NCBI RefSeq assembly: GCF_029872155.1
Contig: NZ_JARXLA010000002.1
Location: 496,001 to 560,000, forward strand
Length of the DNA stretch: 64,000 bases
Direction: 5' to 3'
From: Hyphomicrobium sp. D-2
GTDB taxonomy: Bacteria; Pseudomonadota; Alphaproteobacteria; Rhizobiales; Hyphomicrobiaceae
In this document: piece by piece, positions 52,873 to 61,784 of the stretch
Layout of the letters: each line of letters begins with the position of its first letter
How positions within the stretch are numbered: the stretch's first letter is position 1
The notes under the pieces: generated by a model
Told to the model about the DNA's origin: nothing
Seen by the model: the letters and a program-made list of their open reading frames with translations, nothing else
The model's database searches: none
Translations under genes and position numbers: made by a program

Positions 52873-54351
52873 ATGACCGACACGAAAACTCCAAATAATA
52901 TTCTCACCACAACCGCCGGCGCGCCGATCGCCGACAACCAGAATTCAATGACGGCAGGCCCGCTGGGGCCGCTGCTTATCCAGGACTATCAACTCGTCGA
53001 AAAGCTGGCGCATCAGAACCGCGAGCGCGTACCGGAGCGCACGGTACATGCGAAGGGCTGGGGTGCTTACGGCACCTTCACTGTCACGGGCGACATCACG
53101 CAGTACTCCAAGGCGGACATTTTCTCCGCTGTTGGCAAGAAGACCGAAATGCTGGCGCGCTTCTCAACCGTCGCTGGCGAGCAGGGCGCCGCCGATCATG
53201 AGCGCGACGTGCGCGGTTTCGCGCTGAAGTTTTACACCGGTGAGGGCAACTGGGATCTGGTCGGCAACAACACGCCGGTCTTCTTCGTGCGCGATCCTTA
53301 CAAGTTCCCGGACTTCATCCACACACAGAAGCGGCACCCGAAAACCAACATGCGCTCGCCCACCGCGATGTGGGATTTCTGGTCGCTATCGCCGGAGAGC
53401 CTGCATCAGGTGACGATCCTGATGTCGGATCGCGGCATTCCGCAGAGCCCGCGCTTCATGCATGGTTTCGGCTCGCACACCTATTCGTTCATCAACGATG
53501 CCGGCGAACGCTTCTGGGTGAAGTTCCACTTCAAGGGCCAGCAAGGCATCAAGAACCACACCAACCGCGAGGCTGAAACGATCATCGGCAAGAACCGCGA
53601 GTCGTATCAGGCCGATCTTTTCAGTGCGATCGAAGAGGGCGATTTCCCGCAGTGGAAGCTCTATGTGCAGGTGATGCCGGAAACTGATGTCGGCAAGCAC
53701 TGGTACAATCCGTTCGACCTCACCAAGGTGTGGCCGCACGCTGACTATCCGCTGATCGAGGTTGGCGTGATGGAGCTTAATCGCAATCCGGAAAACTACT
53801 TCAACGAGATCGAGCAGGCAGCGTTCGCGCCCAAGAACATCGTGCCGGGTATTGGCTTCTCGCCGGACAAGATGCTGCAGGCTCGCATCTTCGCGTATGC
53901 GGACGCGCACCGCTATCGCATCGGCACGCACTATGAGCACCTGCCGGTGAATGCACCGAAATGCCCGATGCACCACTACAACAAGGATGGCTCCATGCGC
54001 TTCTTCGGTCAGCAGACCGGCGCGCAGAATGCCTACTATGAGCCGAACTCATTCGGTGGCGCGAAGGAGGATGCCCGGTACGCTGAGCCGCCTTTGCAGA
54101 TTGCCGGCAATGCTGATCGCTACAACCATCGTGATGGCAATGATGACTATCGGCAGCCGGGCGATCTGTTCCGTCTGATGACCGCTGATGAGCAGGGCCG
54201 CTTGATGGACAACATCGCTGAAGCGATGACGGGCGTTCCTGAGGAAATCGCACGGCGGCAGATCGAGCACTTTTACAAGGCTGACCCCGCGTACGGGCGC
54301 GGCGTTGCCGAGCGCTTGGGCGTCAGCATCACTGCAATGGCTGCCGAATAA
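52873..54351 (+). CDS. katA: Catalase (small-subunit, clade 3 type)
   Basis: This 492-residue monofunctional heme catalase converts hydrogen peroxide to water and oxygen. The distal histidine is in '[16 protein letters not shown]' (H59), the distal asparagine side in '[22 protein letters not shown]', and the proximal heme tyrosine in '[14 protein letters not shown]' (Y342). The length is that of the small-subunit class, which retains NADPH. The start was chosen among two adjacent ATGs because 'cgggagc' sits seven bases before the second. A clear terminator follows. No OxyR gene lies next to it, so the regulator must be elsewhere. Confidence 0.97.
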   Translation: MTDTKTPNNILTTTAGAPIADNQNSMTAGPLGPLLIQDYQLVEKLAHQNRERVPERTVHAKGWGAYGTFTVTGDITQYSKADIFSAVGKKTEMLARFSTVAGEQGAADHERDVRGFALKFYTGEGNWDLVGNNTPVFFVRDPYKFPDFIHTQKRHPKTNMRSPTAMWDFWSLSPESLHQVTILMSDRGIPQSPRFMHGFGSHTYSFINDAGERFWVKFHFKGQQGIKNHTNREAETIIGKNRESYQADLFSAIEEGDFPQWKLYVQVMPETDVGKHWYNPFDLTKVWPHADYPLIEVGVMELNRNPENYFNEIEQAAFAPKNIVPGIGFSPDKMLQARIFAYADAHRYRIGTHYEHLPVNAPKCPMHHYNKDGSMRFFGQQTGAQNAYYEPNSFGGAKEDARYAEPPLQIAGNADRYNHRDGNDDYRQPGDLFRLMTADEQGRLMDNIAEAMTGVPEEIARRQIEHFYKADPAYGRGVAERLGVSITAMAAE

Positions 54352-54377
54352 AGTCGTTTGGTGATTTCAGATAAAGC

Positions 54378-54412
54378 AAAGGCGCGGAGGGGACTTCCGC
54401 GCCTTTGTTTTA
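54378..54412 (+). terminator. Intrinsic terminator after the catalase gene
   Basis: AAAGGCGCGGA and TCCGCGCCTTT form an 11-bp stem with a 7-base loop, followed by tgttttag, 27 bases after the stop. Confidence 0.88.
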
Positions 54413-54465
54413 GGAGAGCGCTCCGGGACGGGGGAACCAGAGCGCATCAGTCAAATGAGGGATCG

Positions 54466-54549
54466 CTACACCACGCCAACAACGATTGCAGCGATCAGGC
54501 CGAATGAAAGAAGAGCGGCAAGAACATTTAATCGGACCATCAGTTCCAT
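54466..54549 (-). CDS. 27-residue single-pass membrane peptide
   Basis: The minus strand carries a near-perfect ribosome site, TTGGAGGCGACA, directly before an ATG at 54549. The frame is 27 codons, starting 'MELMVRLNVLAALLSFGLIAAI', a short charged start followed by one hydrophobic helix. Small membrane peptides of this look are known regulators or stress proteins in other bacteria, but no specific family is recognised here. It is divergent from the acuI gene and convergent with catalase. Its mRNA would need its own terminator, which I do not see. Confidence 0.55.
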   Translation of the reverse strand: MELMVRLNVLAALLSFGLIAAIVVGVV

Positions 54550-54930
54550 TGTCGCCTCCAATTCTCGCGCGGCATGAGCAACTTCAAACCAAGTGATGCC
54601 ATCCGCCCGATTTGTAGCACCGGTCAACGCGGAACTTAGAACGCACAACACGCTGCTACGGTTGCAAGGGTATGTTTCCTTTTTATCGCTGCCAATCGAA
54701 ATCGTTTTTGCGGCGCGTGCGTCAATGCAATTTGCATAAGATGCCAACAACTCGTCCACATCCGCATTCGTGCCACACGCTGTGTGACACCTTTGTACAA
54801 TCGACCGAATGTGCGCGATGTTTCCTGATGCTAGATGTGCGTGCAAACGGCCTCACCGGGCGAAGTTCCGTGCCGATGTAAAATGCCGACTGTTGATGCG
54901 CTGCGATAAAAGAAATTGAGGAGCAAATTG
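54550..54930. other. Intergenic region upstream of the small peptide and acuI
   Basis: This stretch separates the 27-residue peptide gene from the AcuI-like gene. I see no further gene. It contains A/T-rich parts near 54664-54720 and 54900-54915 that could be promoters in either direction. No repeat or hairpin stands out. Confidence 0.4.
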
Positions 54931-55917
54931 ATGGATGAGTGCTTTGCACTGGTAGCGACGCGCGGCGAAGGCGGTGTAAGTGCGAGCTGGCAGTCTGTTT
55001 CTGATGCTTCGCTCGGCGATGGCGATGTGACGGTGCGGATCACCCATTCAACCATCAACTACAAGGACGGACTGATCCTGACCGGGCGCTTTCCCGGATT
55101 GCTGCGCTATCCAATCGTGCCAGGCATCGACTTCGCCGGCGAAGTAATCGCGTCACACGATAGTGGATTGGCGCCGGGCGACAGGGTCATCCTCAACGGC
55201 TGGGGTTGCGGCGAGCGGCGCCCGGGCGGCTATGCGCAACGCGCGCGGGTTCCGGCGGAATGGCTGATCAAATGTCCGCCGCAGTTCACCACCGCTCAAG
55301 CAATGGCGATCGGCACCGCAGGCTACACGGCGATGCTGTCAGTTCTGGCGCTGGAAGATTACGGCATCACCCCTGATCGCGGTGATGTGCTGGTGACGGG
55401 CGCAGCGGGCGGCGTCGGCAGTGTCGCTGTCGCGCTGTTGCATCGGCTGGGCTACCGCGTGATTGCCTCGACGGGACGGCTGGAGGAAGCGGATTATCTG
55501 CGCAGTCTCGGCGCCAGCGAAATCATTGCGCGCGCGGATCTATCTGAACCGGCAAGGCCGTTGGGCAAGGAGCGCTGGGCCGGTGCCATCGACGTTGCCG
55601 GGTCGCACACGCTGGCCAACGTTTTGAGCATGACCGCCTATGGCGGCTGCGTCGCGGCCAGCGGTCTGGCGCACGGCCTTGATCTGCCGGCGTCGGTTGC
55701 GCCGTTCATTCTGCGTGGCGTGACGCTGGCCGGGATCGACAGCGTGATGGCACCGAGTGCGCAGCGGGTGCGTGCATGGGCGCGGCTGGCAACGGATCTG
55801 GATGTGGCCAAGCTTGCGGAAATGACGGTTACACGGCCGCTACTTGATGTCGTCGAACTGGCACCGGAAATTCTGGCCGGCAAGGTGCGCGGTCGCATCG
55901 TGTTTGATGTGCCGTGA
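54931..55917 (+). CDS. acuI: Acryloyl-CoA reductase / YhdH-type quinone oxidoreductase
   Basis: This 328-residue NADPH-dependent medium-chain dehydrogenase/reductase resembles AcuI/YhdH, which reduces acryloyl-CoA to propionyl-CoA. 'STINYKDGLILTG' and 'PGIDFAGEVIASHD' are family blocks, and 'DVLVTGAAGGVGSVAVALLHRLGY' is the nucleotide-binding site. The zinc ligands of alcohol dehydrogenases are absent, as in the quinone-reductase branch. 'FSTGSNR'-type phosphate-binding is replaced here by 'ASTGRLEE'. GAGGAG eight bases upstream fixes the ATG. It is followed closely by a convergent GNAT gene. Confidence 0.9.
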   Translation: MDECFALVATRGEGGVSASWQSVSDASLGDGDVTVRITHSTINYKDGLILTGRFPGLLRYPIVPGIDFAGEVIASHDSGLAPGDRVILNGWGCGERRPGGYAQRARVPAEWLIKCPPQFTTAQAMAIGTAGYTAMLSVLALEDYGITPDRGDVLVTGAAGGVGSVAVALLHRLGYRVIASTGRLEEADYLRSLGASEIIARADLSEPARPLGKERWAGAIDVAGSHTLANVLSMTAYGGCVAASGLAHGLDLPASVAPFILRGVTLAGIDSVMAPSAQRVRAWARLATDLDVAKLAEMTVTRPLLDVVELAPEILAGKVRGRIVFDVP

Positions 55918-55920
55918 GCG

Positions 55921-56442
55921 TCAGTCGGTAAGCCGCTTGCGGAACAGCAGTTCAATGCGATCGTCATAGGCAAGGCCGTCAAACGCCGCAGCCTGATGGA
56001 AGCCGGCGCGTTCGTAAAATCGGATGCCGCCGGTGTTGATCTGTGATGCAGCAACCCAGAGATTGCGCTCGCCAGCCGCGCGCGCTTCACTCTCAAGCCA
56101 CGCCAGCAACGCGCCGCCGATGCCGCGATTTTGCGCAACCGGTTCGAGTGCCAGAAACCGTAGATAGGGCCCGCGCAACCACAGCGGCTGGATGAGGATG
56201 ACGCCGATGACGTTGCCATCCAGGCGGATGGCGAAGCAGGGAATGCCAGGCTCGTTGGCGGTCATCATGGGCTGTAGCTGCCCGGCCGGATATCCATACG
56301 AATGCCACGGGTCCATCGCAGCGAAGACGATGCTGAGGCGCTCGGCGTCCGTGGCGTCGAGGGGCGTCAGTTCCAGCACAGCACCGTCGGCGAACGGCGG
56401 TAATGCATAGCTGGAAGCGGCGTAGCGAGCCGGTGCGCTCAT
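55921..56442 (-). CDS. GNAT-family N-acetyltransferase
   Basis: This 173-residue protein has the GNAT acetyl-CoA-binding segment 'LEPVAQNRGIGGALLAWLESEARAAGERNLWVAAS' (motif A, with R/Q-x-x-G-x-G/A) and the following 'NTGGIRFYERAGFHQ'. The N-terminal part is unique. The acceptor is unknown. The ATG at 56442 was chosen because the upstream 12 codons lack family similarity. It converges on acuI with four bases between. Confidence 0.85.
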   Translation of the reverse strand: MSAPARYAASSYALPPFADGAVLELTPLDATDAERLSIVFAAMDPWHSYGYPAGQLQPMMTANEPGIPCFAIRLDGNVIGVILIQPLWLRGPYLRFLALEPVAQNRGIGGALLAWLESEARAAGERNLWVAASQINTGGIRFYERAGFHQAAAFDGLAYDDRIELLFRKRLTD

Positions 56443-56523
56443 CGGATCAGTTCCATCTGATAGTTTGCGTAGGTGCAAATCGTTGCTGATGGGAACGGCG
56501 GCCGCGTAAAATGCAACGCCAGT

Positions 56524-57096
56524 TTATTTTGCTGTCGCGCCCCACACTGTTGCCTCGCTCCAGCCGAGGGCGTTGAATTCCTCAGCACGCAGCGGCGCTT
56601 CAGCTATCGAAAAGAACTCATCCAGTTGCGGCGGTTTCACCGATGTACCGGACAGCATTGCGTGCGCCTGGCCGCGGTGGTGGATCTGATGCTGGAACAG
56701 ATGCATCAGCAGGCGGTCACGGCGCTCCCGTTGCACACGCGCGCCACGATTGACCAGCGCGTCTCCGTCCAGCAGTTCCGGCGTCAAAGCATTGCACACT
56801 TCGATCAGGCGGCGGTCCATGGCGGCCTGCTCAGGCGCGAGCGTTGCCACGCTGGGATGGGGCACGTGGTCTTCCCACACTTTCGGCCCCAGCCACCCAC
56901 CTTCAAGCGCGTCGATGTAAAACAGGTCAGCGACGTAGACGTGGTTCAGCGTTGTCTGCAGCGAGGGAAAGAAGCTGGTGCGCGTCGCTTCAAACTGTTC
57001 CTGGCTCAGTTCCGCGCAGGCCTGATGAAGGCGGCGATTGGCCCACGCGTTGTTGTAAGCAAACGCGCGAAAGGTCTGAACGAGCGCCGCAGGCAT
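56524..57096 (-). CDS. DinB-family protein
   Basis: This 190-residue DinB/YfiT-like four-helix protein has the typical 'AYNNAWANRRLHQAC' first helix and 'LNHVYVADLFYIDALEGG' second helix. The likely metal-binding histidines are in 'TLNHVYVA' and 'HLFQHQIHHRGQAHAM'. Such proteins are metal-dependent and often transfer thiol groups (bacillithiol or mycothiol S-transferases), but the thiol in this organism is presumably glutathione, so the exact function is open. The ATG at 57096 starts the domain; the open frame upstream has no similarity. Confidence 0.88.
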   Translation of the reverse strand: MPAALVQTFRAFAYNNAWANRRLHQACAELSQEQFEATRTSFFPSLQTTLNHVYVADLFYIDALEGGWLGPKVWEDHVPHPSVATLAPEQAAMDRRLIEVCNALTPELLDGDALVNRGARVQRERRDRLLMHLFQHQIHHRGQAHAMLSGTSVKPPQLDEFFSIAEAPLRAEEFNALGWSEATVWGATAK

Positions 57097-57202
57097 GGCA
57101 CATCCCGATGGTGATATTTGTTCAACGTACCGCGTCAGATTAGCAAGCGTGGGAGTTCGCAGGCATCGGCGTGATGTTGGCAGCCGTATGGCAACGAACG
57201 CG

Positions 57203-58003
57203 TTAGCGGCCTTTGAATTGCGGCTTGCGCTTTTCCATGAATGCCAGACGGCCCTCGGCGTAGTCTTCGCTCTTGAAGCAGGCGTCCACCATGGCATCGA
57301 GCGTCGCGATATCCGGCGTCTGCGGATTGCGTGTCAGTTCGTCGATGGTGCGCTTAGCGGTGCGCACGGTCATCGGCGCATTGGCGGCAATTTCCGCAGC
57401 CAGCGTGCGCGTGGTTTCATCCAAGGTATTCGCTGGCACCACGCTATTCACCAGCCCCATGCCATGGGCCTCTGCAACCTTGAACCGGCGCCCCGTGAAC
57501 AGCATCTCCTTCGCCCTAGCGGCCGGCACGGCGGCCAGCAGCGGACGCATCCAGCGGGCGTTGTAGCCCAGCCCAAGCTTGGCGGCTGGAATGGCGAACT
57601 GGGCGGCCTCATCGGCCAGACGGATGTCGGTGCACAGGGCGACAGCCAGCCCGCCGCCCAGACAGAAGCCATGGATCATCGAGATCGTAGGCTTGCTGCA
57701 GCCGGAAAGGGCCAGGAATGCATTGTCGTTGAGTGCGTCATAGGCGGCGGCTGAAGCGCCGGAACGGGCATTTTCAAACTCGGATATATCGGCGCCGGCC
57801 GAGAAGGCTTTCTCGCCCGCTCCGCGCAGAACTATGACGCGAATTTCCGGATCGGCTTCTGCTTCGGCGATCACGTCCGGAACCTGGCCCCACATACCGG
57901 CAGTGAAGGCGTTCATGCGCGCCGGGTTGGAAATGATGACAAAACCGATTTGCCCCTCACGCTCCAGACGCAAAGAGGGAGTGTCGCAAGAGGTGTCAGC
58001 CAT
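57203..58003 (-). CDS. Enoyl-CoA hydratase/isomerase family protein
   Basis: This 266-residue crotonase-fold protein has the oxyanion-hole segments 'GAGEKAFSAGADISEFE' and 'HGFCLGGGLAVALCTDIRLA', and the following 'PAAKLGLGYNARWMRPL'. The usual catalytic glutamates of enoyl-CoA hydratase are not both at their standard places: the second position in 'PAAKLGLGY' has lysine-leucine where hydratases have a glutamate. It may therefore be an isomerase, decarboxylase or hydrolase branch member. The ATG at 58003 is supported by family start. It is divergent from cysE. Confidence 0.87.
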   Translation of the reverse strand: MADTSCDTPSLRLEREGQIGFVIISNPARMNAFTAGMWGQVPDVIAEAEADPEIRVIVLRGAGEKAFSAGADISEFENARSGASAAAYDALNDNAFLALSGCSKPTISMIHGFCLGGGLAVALCTDIRLADEAAQFAIPAAKLGLGYNARWMRPLLAAVPAARAKEMLFTGRRFKVAEAHGMGLVNSVVPANTLDETTRTLAAEIAANAPMTVRTAKRTIDELTRNPQTPDIATLDAMVDACFKSEDYAEGRLAFMEKRKPQFKGR

Positions 58004-58240
58004 GGGGGATCCTCGTGTGAAGGCGCCAATAGAGCAATGAACGGCATTTGGCCGCAACGGGTCAGGTCGTCTCAAGGGGAATGGAACGGGCGGTGAGAAT
58101 GCTGGAGGGTCGCATCAAATTCTTGGGAAGGTTATACCCTTAGAAGCCGTTGACGGGGCGGCGCCATATTTGTACCCCCATTGAGCTGATGGCTCCGGGC
58201 CCGGCAAGGCGATGCGCAAAAGCAGCGCGAGGAACGCGAC

Positions 58241-59077
58241 ATGGCAGCCAGGACGATGCGGACTGCGGCTGACGGCAAGACATTGAACTACGATCCCATC
58301 TGGTCGGAAATTCTGCGTGAGGCAGAGAGCGCCATGGCGGCGGAGCCCGCCCTCGGCAGCTTCATCTATGCCACGCTGCTTAGCCATGACCGGCTGGAGG
58401 AAGCAATCTGCCACCGGTTGGCGCAGCGGCTCAACCATTCCGATGTCGATGCGGTGCTGATCAATCAGACCTTCCGGACTCTGCTGCAGGCGGAGCCCGA
58501 AATCGGCGGCATCTTCCGCGCCGATCTGGCGGCGGTGTTCGACCGTGATCCAGCCTGCAACCGCTACATCGAACCGCTGCTGTATTCGAAGGGTTTCCAT
58601 GCGCTGGCGACGCATCGTTTCGCGCATGCGCTCTGGAACCAGGGACGCCGGGACTTCTCGCTGTTTCTGCAAAGCCAGTCATCGCGCACCTTCGCGGTCG
58701 ATATCCATCCGGCGGCGGATTTCGGTCAGGGCATCATGCTCGACCACGCAACCGGCATCGTCGTCGGTGAGACTGCGCGCGTGGGCAACAACTGCTCGTT
58801 CCTGCATGGCGTCACGCTGGGCGGCAGCGGCAAGGAAACCGGCGATCGCCATCCCAAGATCGGTGAGGGTGTTCTGATCGGAGCGGGCGCCAAGGTGCTC
58901 GGCAATATTGTTGTCGGTGACGGGTCGCGCATTGCGGCTGGCAGTGTGGTGCTGAAGGAAGTGCCGCCGCACGTGACGGTGGCGGGTGTACCCGCAAAGA
59001 TCGTCGGCTCATCGGGCAGCGCCGAGCCAGCGCTCGAAATGGAGCAGACCTGGGTCGATGATTTCGGCGGCCTGTAA
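58241..59077 (+). CDS. cysE: Serine O-acetyltransferase
   Basis: This 278-residue enzyme makes O-acetylserine, the first step of cysteine synthesis. The N-terminal helical domain (to about residue 145, 'LNYDPIWSEILREAESAMAAEP') is followed by left-handed beta-helix hexapeptide repeats ('HPAADFGQGIMLDHATGIVVGETARVGNNCSFLHGVTLGG') holding the catalytic His-Asp pair, and ends in a feedback-control tail. It ends 'MEQTWVDDFGGL', where CysE tails that dock into cysteine synthase usually end in Ile. The DUF3126 gene starts 45 bases later behind 'aggagagg'. Confidence 0.96.
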   Translation: MAARTMRTAADGKTLNYDPIWSEILREAESAMAAEPALGSFIYATLLSHDRLEEAICHRLAQRLNHSDVDAVLINQTFRTLLQAEPEIGGIFRADLAAVFDRDPACNRYIEPLLYSKGFHALATHRFAHALWNQGRRDFSLFLQSQSSRTFAVDIHPAADFGQGIMLDHATGIVVGETARVGNNCSFLHGVTLGGSGKETGDRHPKIGEGVLIGAGAKVLGNIVVGDGSRIAAGSVVLKEVPPHVTVAGVPAKIVGSSGSAEPALEMEQTWVDDFGGL

Positions 59078-59122
59078 AAATTCGCGGCGGCATGGAGCTG
59101 CGGCGCCTAGGAGAGGTAGAAA

Positions 59123-59338
59123 GTGGATCCCAAAGAAATAGCCCAGCTTCAGTCTTATCTGCGCAAGACGTTCGGCTCCAAGAATCTTGAAGTACGCGCC
59201 CGTCCCAAAAAGAAGGACAGCGCCGAAGTTTTCGTCGACGGCGAGTTCATTGCGGTGCTGTTCCGCGAGGAAGAAGACGGCGAGACGTCGTATCAGTTCC
59301 AGATGGCCATCCTCGACGTCGATCTTGAGCAGGCTTGA
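59123..59338 (+). CDS. DUF3126 protein
   Basis: This 71-residue small protein of DUF3126 is conserved in Hyphomicrobiales. The sequence 'AQLQSYLRKTFGSKNLEVRARPKKKDSAEVFVDGEFIAVLFREEEDGETSYQFQMAILDVDLEQA' covers the whole family domain, an alpha helix followed by beta strands. No function is known. It starts with GTG (59123) behind 'aggagagg', and the next gene starts seven bases after its stop, so cysE-DUF3126-gamma-carbonic-anhydrase form one operon. Confidence 0.9.
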   Translation: MDPKEIAQLQSYLRKTFGSKNLEVRARPKKKDSAEVFVDGEFIAVLFREEEDGETSYQFQMAILDVDLEQA

Positions 59339-59345
59339 TCGCGGA

Positions 59346-59882
59346 ATGGGGCTTTACGAGCTTGATGGCGTTCGTGTCGAAACGCCGGGCGAAGGGCGCT
59401 ACTGGGTAGCACCCAACGCATTTCTGATCGGCAAGGTTATTCTCGAAGAGGATGCCAGTGTTTGGTTTGGCAGTGTTCTGCGCGGCGACAATGAGGCGGT
59501 GCGAGTAGGCGCGCGGTCGAACGTGCAGGAAAACTGCGTGCTGCACACCGATCCGGGTTATCCGCTGTCGATCGGTGAGGACTGCACCATCGGCCATATG
59601 GTGATGCTGCATGGCTGCACCATTGGTCGTGGCAGCCTGATCGGTATCGGATCGATCGTCCTCAATGGTGCGCAGATCGGCGAGGAATGCCTGATCGGGG
59701 CGAACACGCTGATTCCGGAAAACAAGGTCATCCCGCCGCGTTCGATGGTGCTTGGATCGCCGGGAAAAATCGTGCGTCAACTCACTGATGAAGATGTCGC
59801 GCGCTTCGGTGCGGGCGCTGGGCGCTATGTGAAAAACTGGAAGCGGTTTGCGGCGGGCATGAAACCGCAGCAGCAGGACTGA
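59346..59882 (+). CDS. Gamma-carbonic anhydrase family protein
   Basis: This 178-residue protein has the left-handed beta-helix of gamma-class carbonic anhydrases and related acyltransferases. The metal-binding histidines are in 'NCVLHTDPGYP' and 'IGHMVMLHGCTIG', and the repeats 'GRGSLIGIGSIVLNGAQIGEECLIGANTLI' continue the helix. Whether it is an active carbonic anhydrase or another hexapeptide enzyme cannot be told. It follows DUF3126 by seven bases in the cysE run. The ATG at 59346 is the family start; the open frame upstream is a shadow of the DUF3126 gene. Confidence 0.9.
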   Translation: MGLYELDGVRVETPGEGRYWVAPNAFLIGKVILEEDASVWFGSVLRGDNEAVRVGARSNVQENCVLHTDPGYPLSIGEDCTIGHMVMLHGCTIGRGSLIGIGSIVLNGAQIGEECLIGANTLIPENKVIPPRSMVLGSPGKIVRQLTDEDVARFGAGAGRYVKNWKRFAAGMKPQQQD

Positions 59883-60000
59883 GCAGGCGCCAGGTGCGTG
59901 AGCCTGTGGAGCCGCGTGTTGTTGCTTCAGATCGGGCGCGCATAGCAATGCATCAGCCCCAGGCAACGCTAAAACAAAACACCCGGGGCTGAACAACAGA

Positions 60001-60025
60001 GCGCGGCGCCCATAGGACGCCGCGC
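60001..60025 (-). terminator. Hairpin between the convergent carbonic-anhydrase-like and peptidase genes
   Basis: GCGCGGCG and CGCCGCGC form an 8-bp stem with a 9-base loop. On the minus strand it is followed by TCTGTTGTTC, so it could terminate the peptidase gene. Confidence 0.45.
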
Positions 60026-60051
60026 AATTCATATCGGCATGCGACTGGAAT

Positions 60052-60732
60052 TTATTCAGTGCTGCGATCAATGCGGCCGGAGATGGTTGTCGCCAGCGGA
60101 CCGTGCCGCGTGTCGAGAGCAACCCAAACCTTCGGGTTCAGATACGACTGACGCATCACGAATTGATAGGGCGCCTTATGCCACAGGCGAACGTCCTCAA
60201 GCTTGTTGTCGAGGATGAAGTCGCCCTGCGTCGTGCGAGCAGTGAGAATGGCGTGACCTTCGCCCTTCTCATCACGCACAACGGTCATCAGCACGGAGCT
60301 GACCGGCCAGCCTTTTTCGATCAGACGCTTGCGCTTCAGCAGTGCATAGTCTTCGCAATCGCCACGTGTGGTGGGCAGCGTCCAGTACTCATTGACGCCG
60401 TACACTTCGAGGTCGGTTGCAGGCGCGATCTCGCGGTTGATGGTGCGATTGATGTCGTCCAGTTCCATCAGGCGCTCAGCGGTCGCTTCAAAACGCGCTT
60501 CCTGTCCGTGGTCGGGATCGCACTCCTTCGGGTTGGCCTCGCAAAAACGTACGAAACCATGCGGAGGCTGCGCCGGACCAAAAATCCGCATGAAGGAAGA
60601 CGCCTTCACGGACTTCTCGATCTTCTGACCCTTCTCCGGCTTCTGGATGTTCGACACGGTTTGCGCGCCGGCTGCCGTGGAGGCAATCAAGCCGCCGATG
60701 AGGACGAAAGCGCTAAGCTGAACACGCTGCAT
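60052..60732 (-). CDS. Transglutaminase-like cysteine peptidase (BTLCP/LapG-like)
   Basis: This 226-residue protein has a signal peptide ('SAFVLIGGLIASTAAGA') and a bacterial transglutaminase-like cysteine protease domain. The catalytic triad is visible: C126 in 'TRGDCEDYALLK', H160 in 'GEGHAILTARTTQGDFILDN' and D175 in its last part. In Pseudomonas LapG this fold cuts a large adhesin and is controlled by cyclic-di-GMP through LapD. No adhesin or LapD-like gene is seen in the window, so the substrate is open. The adjoining PilZ gene, whose products bind cyclic-di-GMP, makes a link possible. Confidence 0.9.
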   Translation of the reverse strand: MQRVQLSAFVLIGGLIASTAAGAQTVSNIQKPEKGQKIEKSVKASSFMRIFGPAQPPHGFVRFCEANPKECDPDHGQEARFEATAERLMELDDINRTINREIAPATDLEVYGVNEYWTLPTTRGDCEDYALLKRKRLIEKGWPVSSVLMTVVRDEKGEGHAILTARTTQGDFILDNKLEDVRLWHKAPYQFVMRQSYLNPKVWVALDTRHGPLATTISGRIDRSTE

Positions 60733-60831
60733 GACCCAAACCCCGTTACTCTTTCCCTGAAGCTACCCGACAGAACTCGAATTACGCTGAAACTGTGCCC
60801 GCGGATTTGAACTGAAAAACTAGGCGATCGT

Positions 60832-61473
60832 TTACCTTCGTGATTGAGGCCTTAAACTCGAGCCGAACTCCGCAGTGATGAAGCGTTCGTGGAACTTCAC
60901 AGCGATGCCGCGCTCGTGATGGCGCACGACAGTTGCAGGCCGTTTATCGAGCATCACCTGCGATCCCAGCGGTGGGCGCTCAGGCGTCACAATTGCAGCA
61001 CCGGACATCGAGAGATCGTGCAGAGGGCAAACGAAACTTGATCCGTCTTCGAGCACAAGAAGTGCGGAATCATTGGCTGAAACGCGCGGATAGGTCCGCA
61101 CCTCGCCATCTGGAATTTCGGTTTCAGCGGCAAGCCGGGGCAACTGCACCGCGAGCTTGTCGCGTTTGCGTTGAGTGCCGCTGATAGCCATGGCGAAGCT
61201 GCCCGGAAACAGGCGCACCACACTGCCTTCAAGGCCACCCAGTCGCGTGAGATAAACAATAAGATGTTCGCCCACCCGAAGCGGAACGGGCGTGGTCATC
61301 GCAGCGCTTTCAACGGAAATATCTATAAGCTGGCACGGATAATCCAGCTTGTCGGAGCGCATGAAGCGGCCGGGCAGGCTTACTGAAAAGCGCGGGAAGC
61401 GCCTTTGTGATCGCCCGGTGGGGCCGGAATTTTCCGGCTCAGGCTGCTTGAAGACTTCCGAACCCGTTGACAT
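60832..61473 (-). CDS. Tandem PilZ-domain protein
   Basis: This 213-residue protein contains two PilZ domains. The second has the cyclic-di-GMP-binding pattern 'RTYPRVS' followed by 'LHDLSMSGAAI' (D-x-S-x-x-G). The first has 'RRFPRFS' but 'LIDISVESAAM', where the glycine of D-x-S-x-x-G is missing, so it may bind poorly. No enzyme domain is attached. It is probably a stand-alone adaptor for the second messenger. The start at ATG 61473 has 'aggaacgccc' upstream, better than the TTG further out. Confidence 0.85.
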   Translation of the reverse strand: MSTGSEVFKQPEPENSGPTGRSQRRFPRFSVSLPGRFMRSDKLDYPCQLIDISVESAAMTTPVPLRVGEHLIVYLTRLGGLEGSVVRLFPGSFAMAISGTQRKRDKLAVQLPRLAAETEIPDGEVRTYPRVSANDSALLVLEDGSSFVCPLHDLSMSGAAIVTPERPPLGSQVMLDKRPATVVRHHERGIAVKFHERFITAEFGSSLRPQSRR

Positions 61474-61784
61474 GGGCGTTCCTGCGCTTGGTCCAGCCGA
61501 TGCCGGTCCTGTGCCGCGAGCCAAGTCAAAACGCACACAATAAAGGCTCTGTTCCTGAGCCAACTATTGAGTGATCGGGTTTAACGAACAGCTAATTTGC
61601 GCTCCATTTCTGTATGGAACGGGAAGCGAGGGCCGCCGTTGGGTATTGTTGGCGCGTTGGCCATCGCAAAGATAACGCTGTGGCGTTGCGATGAAACGCT
61701 TCGTTATTCGTGACAGACGAGAGCATGTCGTCGGTCACTGTTGGCTAAAAAAGGTGGTTTGTGGGAATTGCGACTGCGCCGGCT
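61474..61784. other. Non-coding stretch between two minus-strand genes
   Basis: I see no gene here. The stretch must hold the PilZ promoter and the end of the PAS_5 transcript. No strong hairpin or repeat is visible. Confidence 0.4.
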
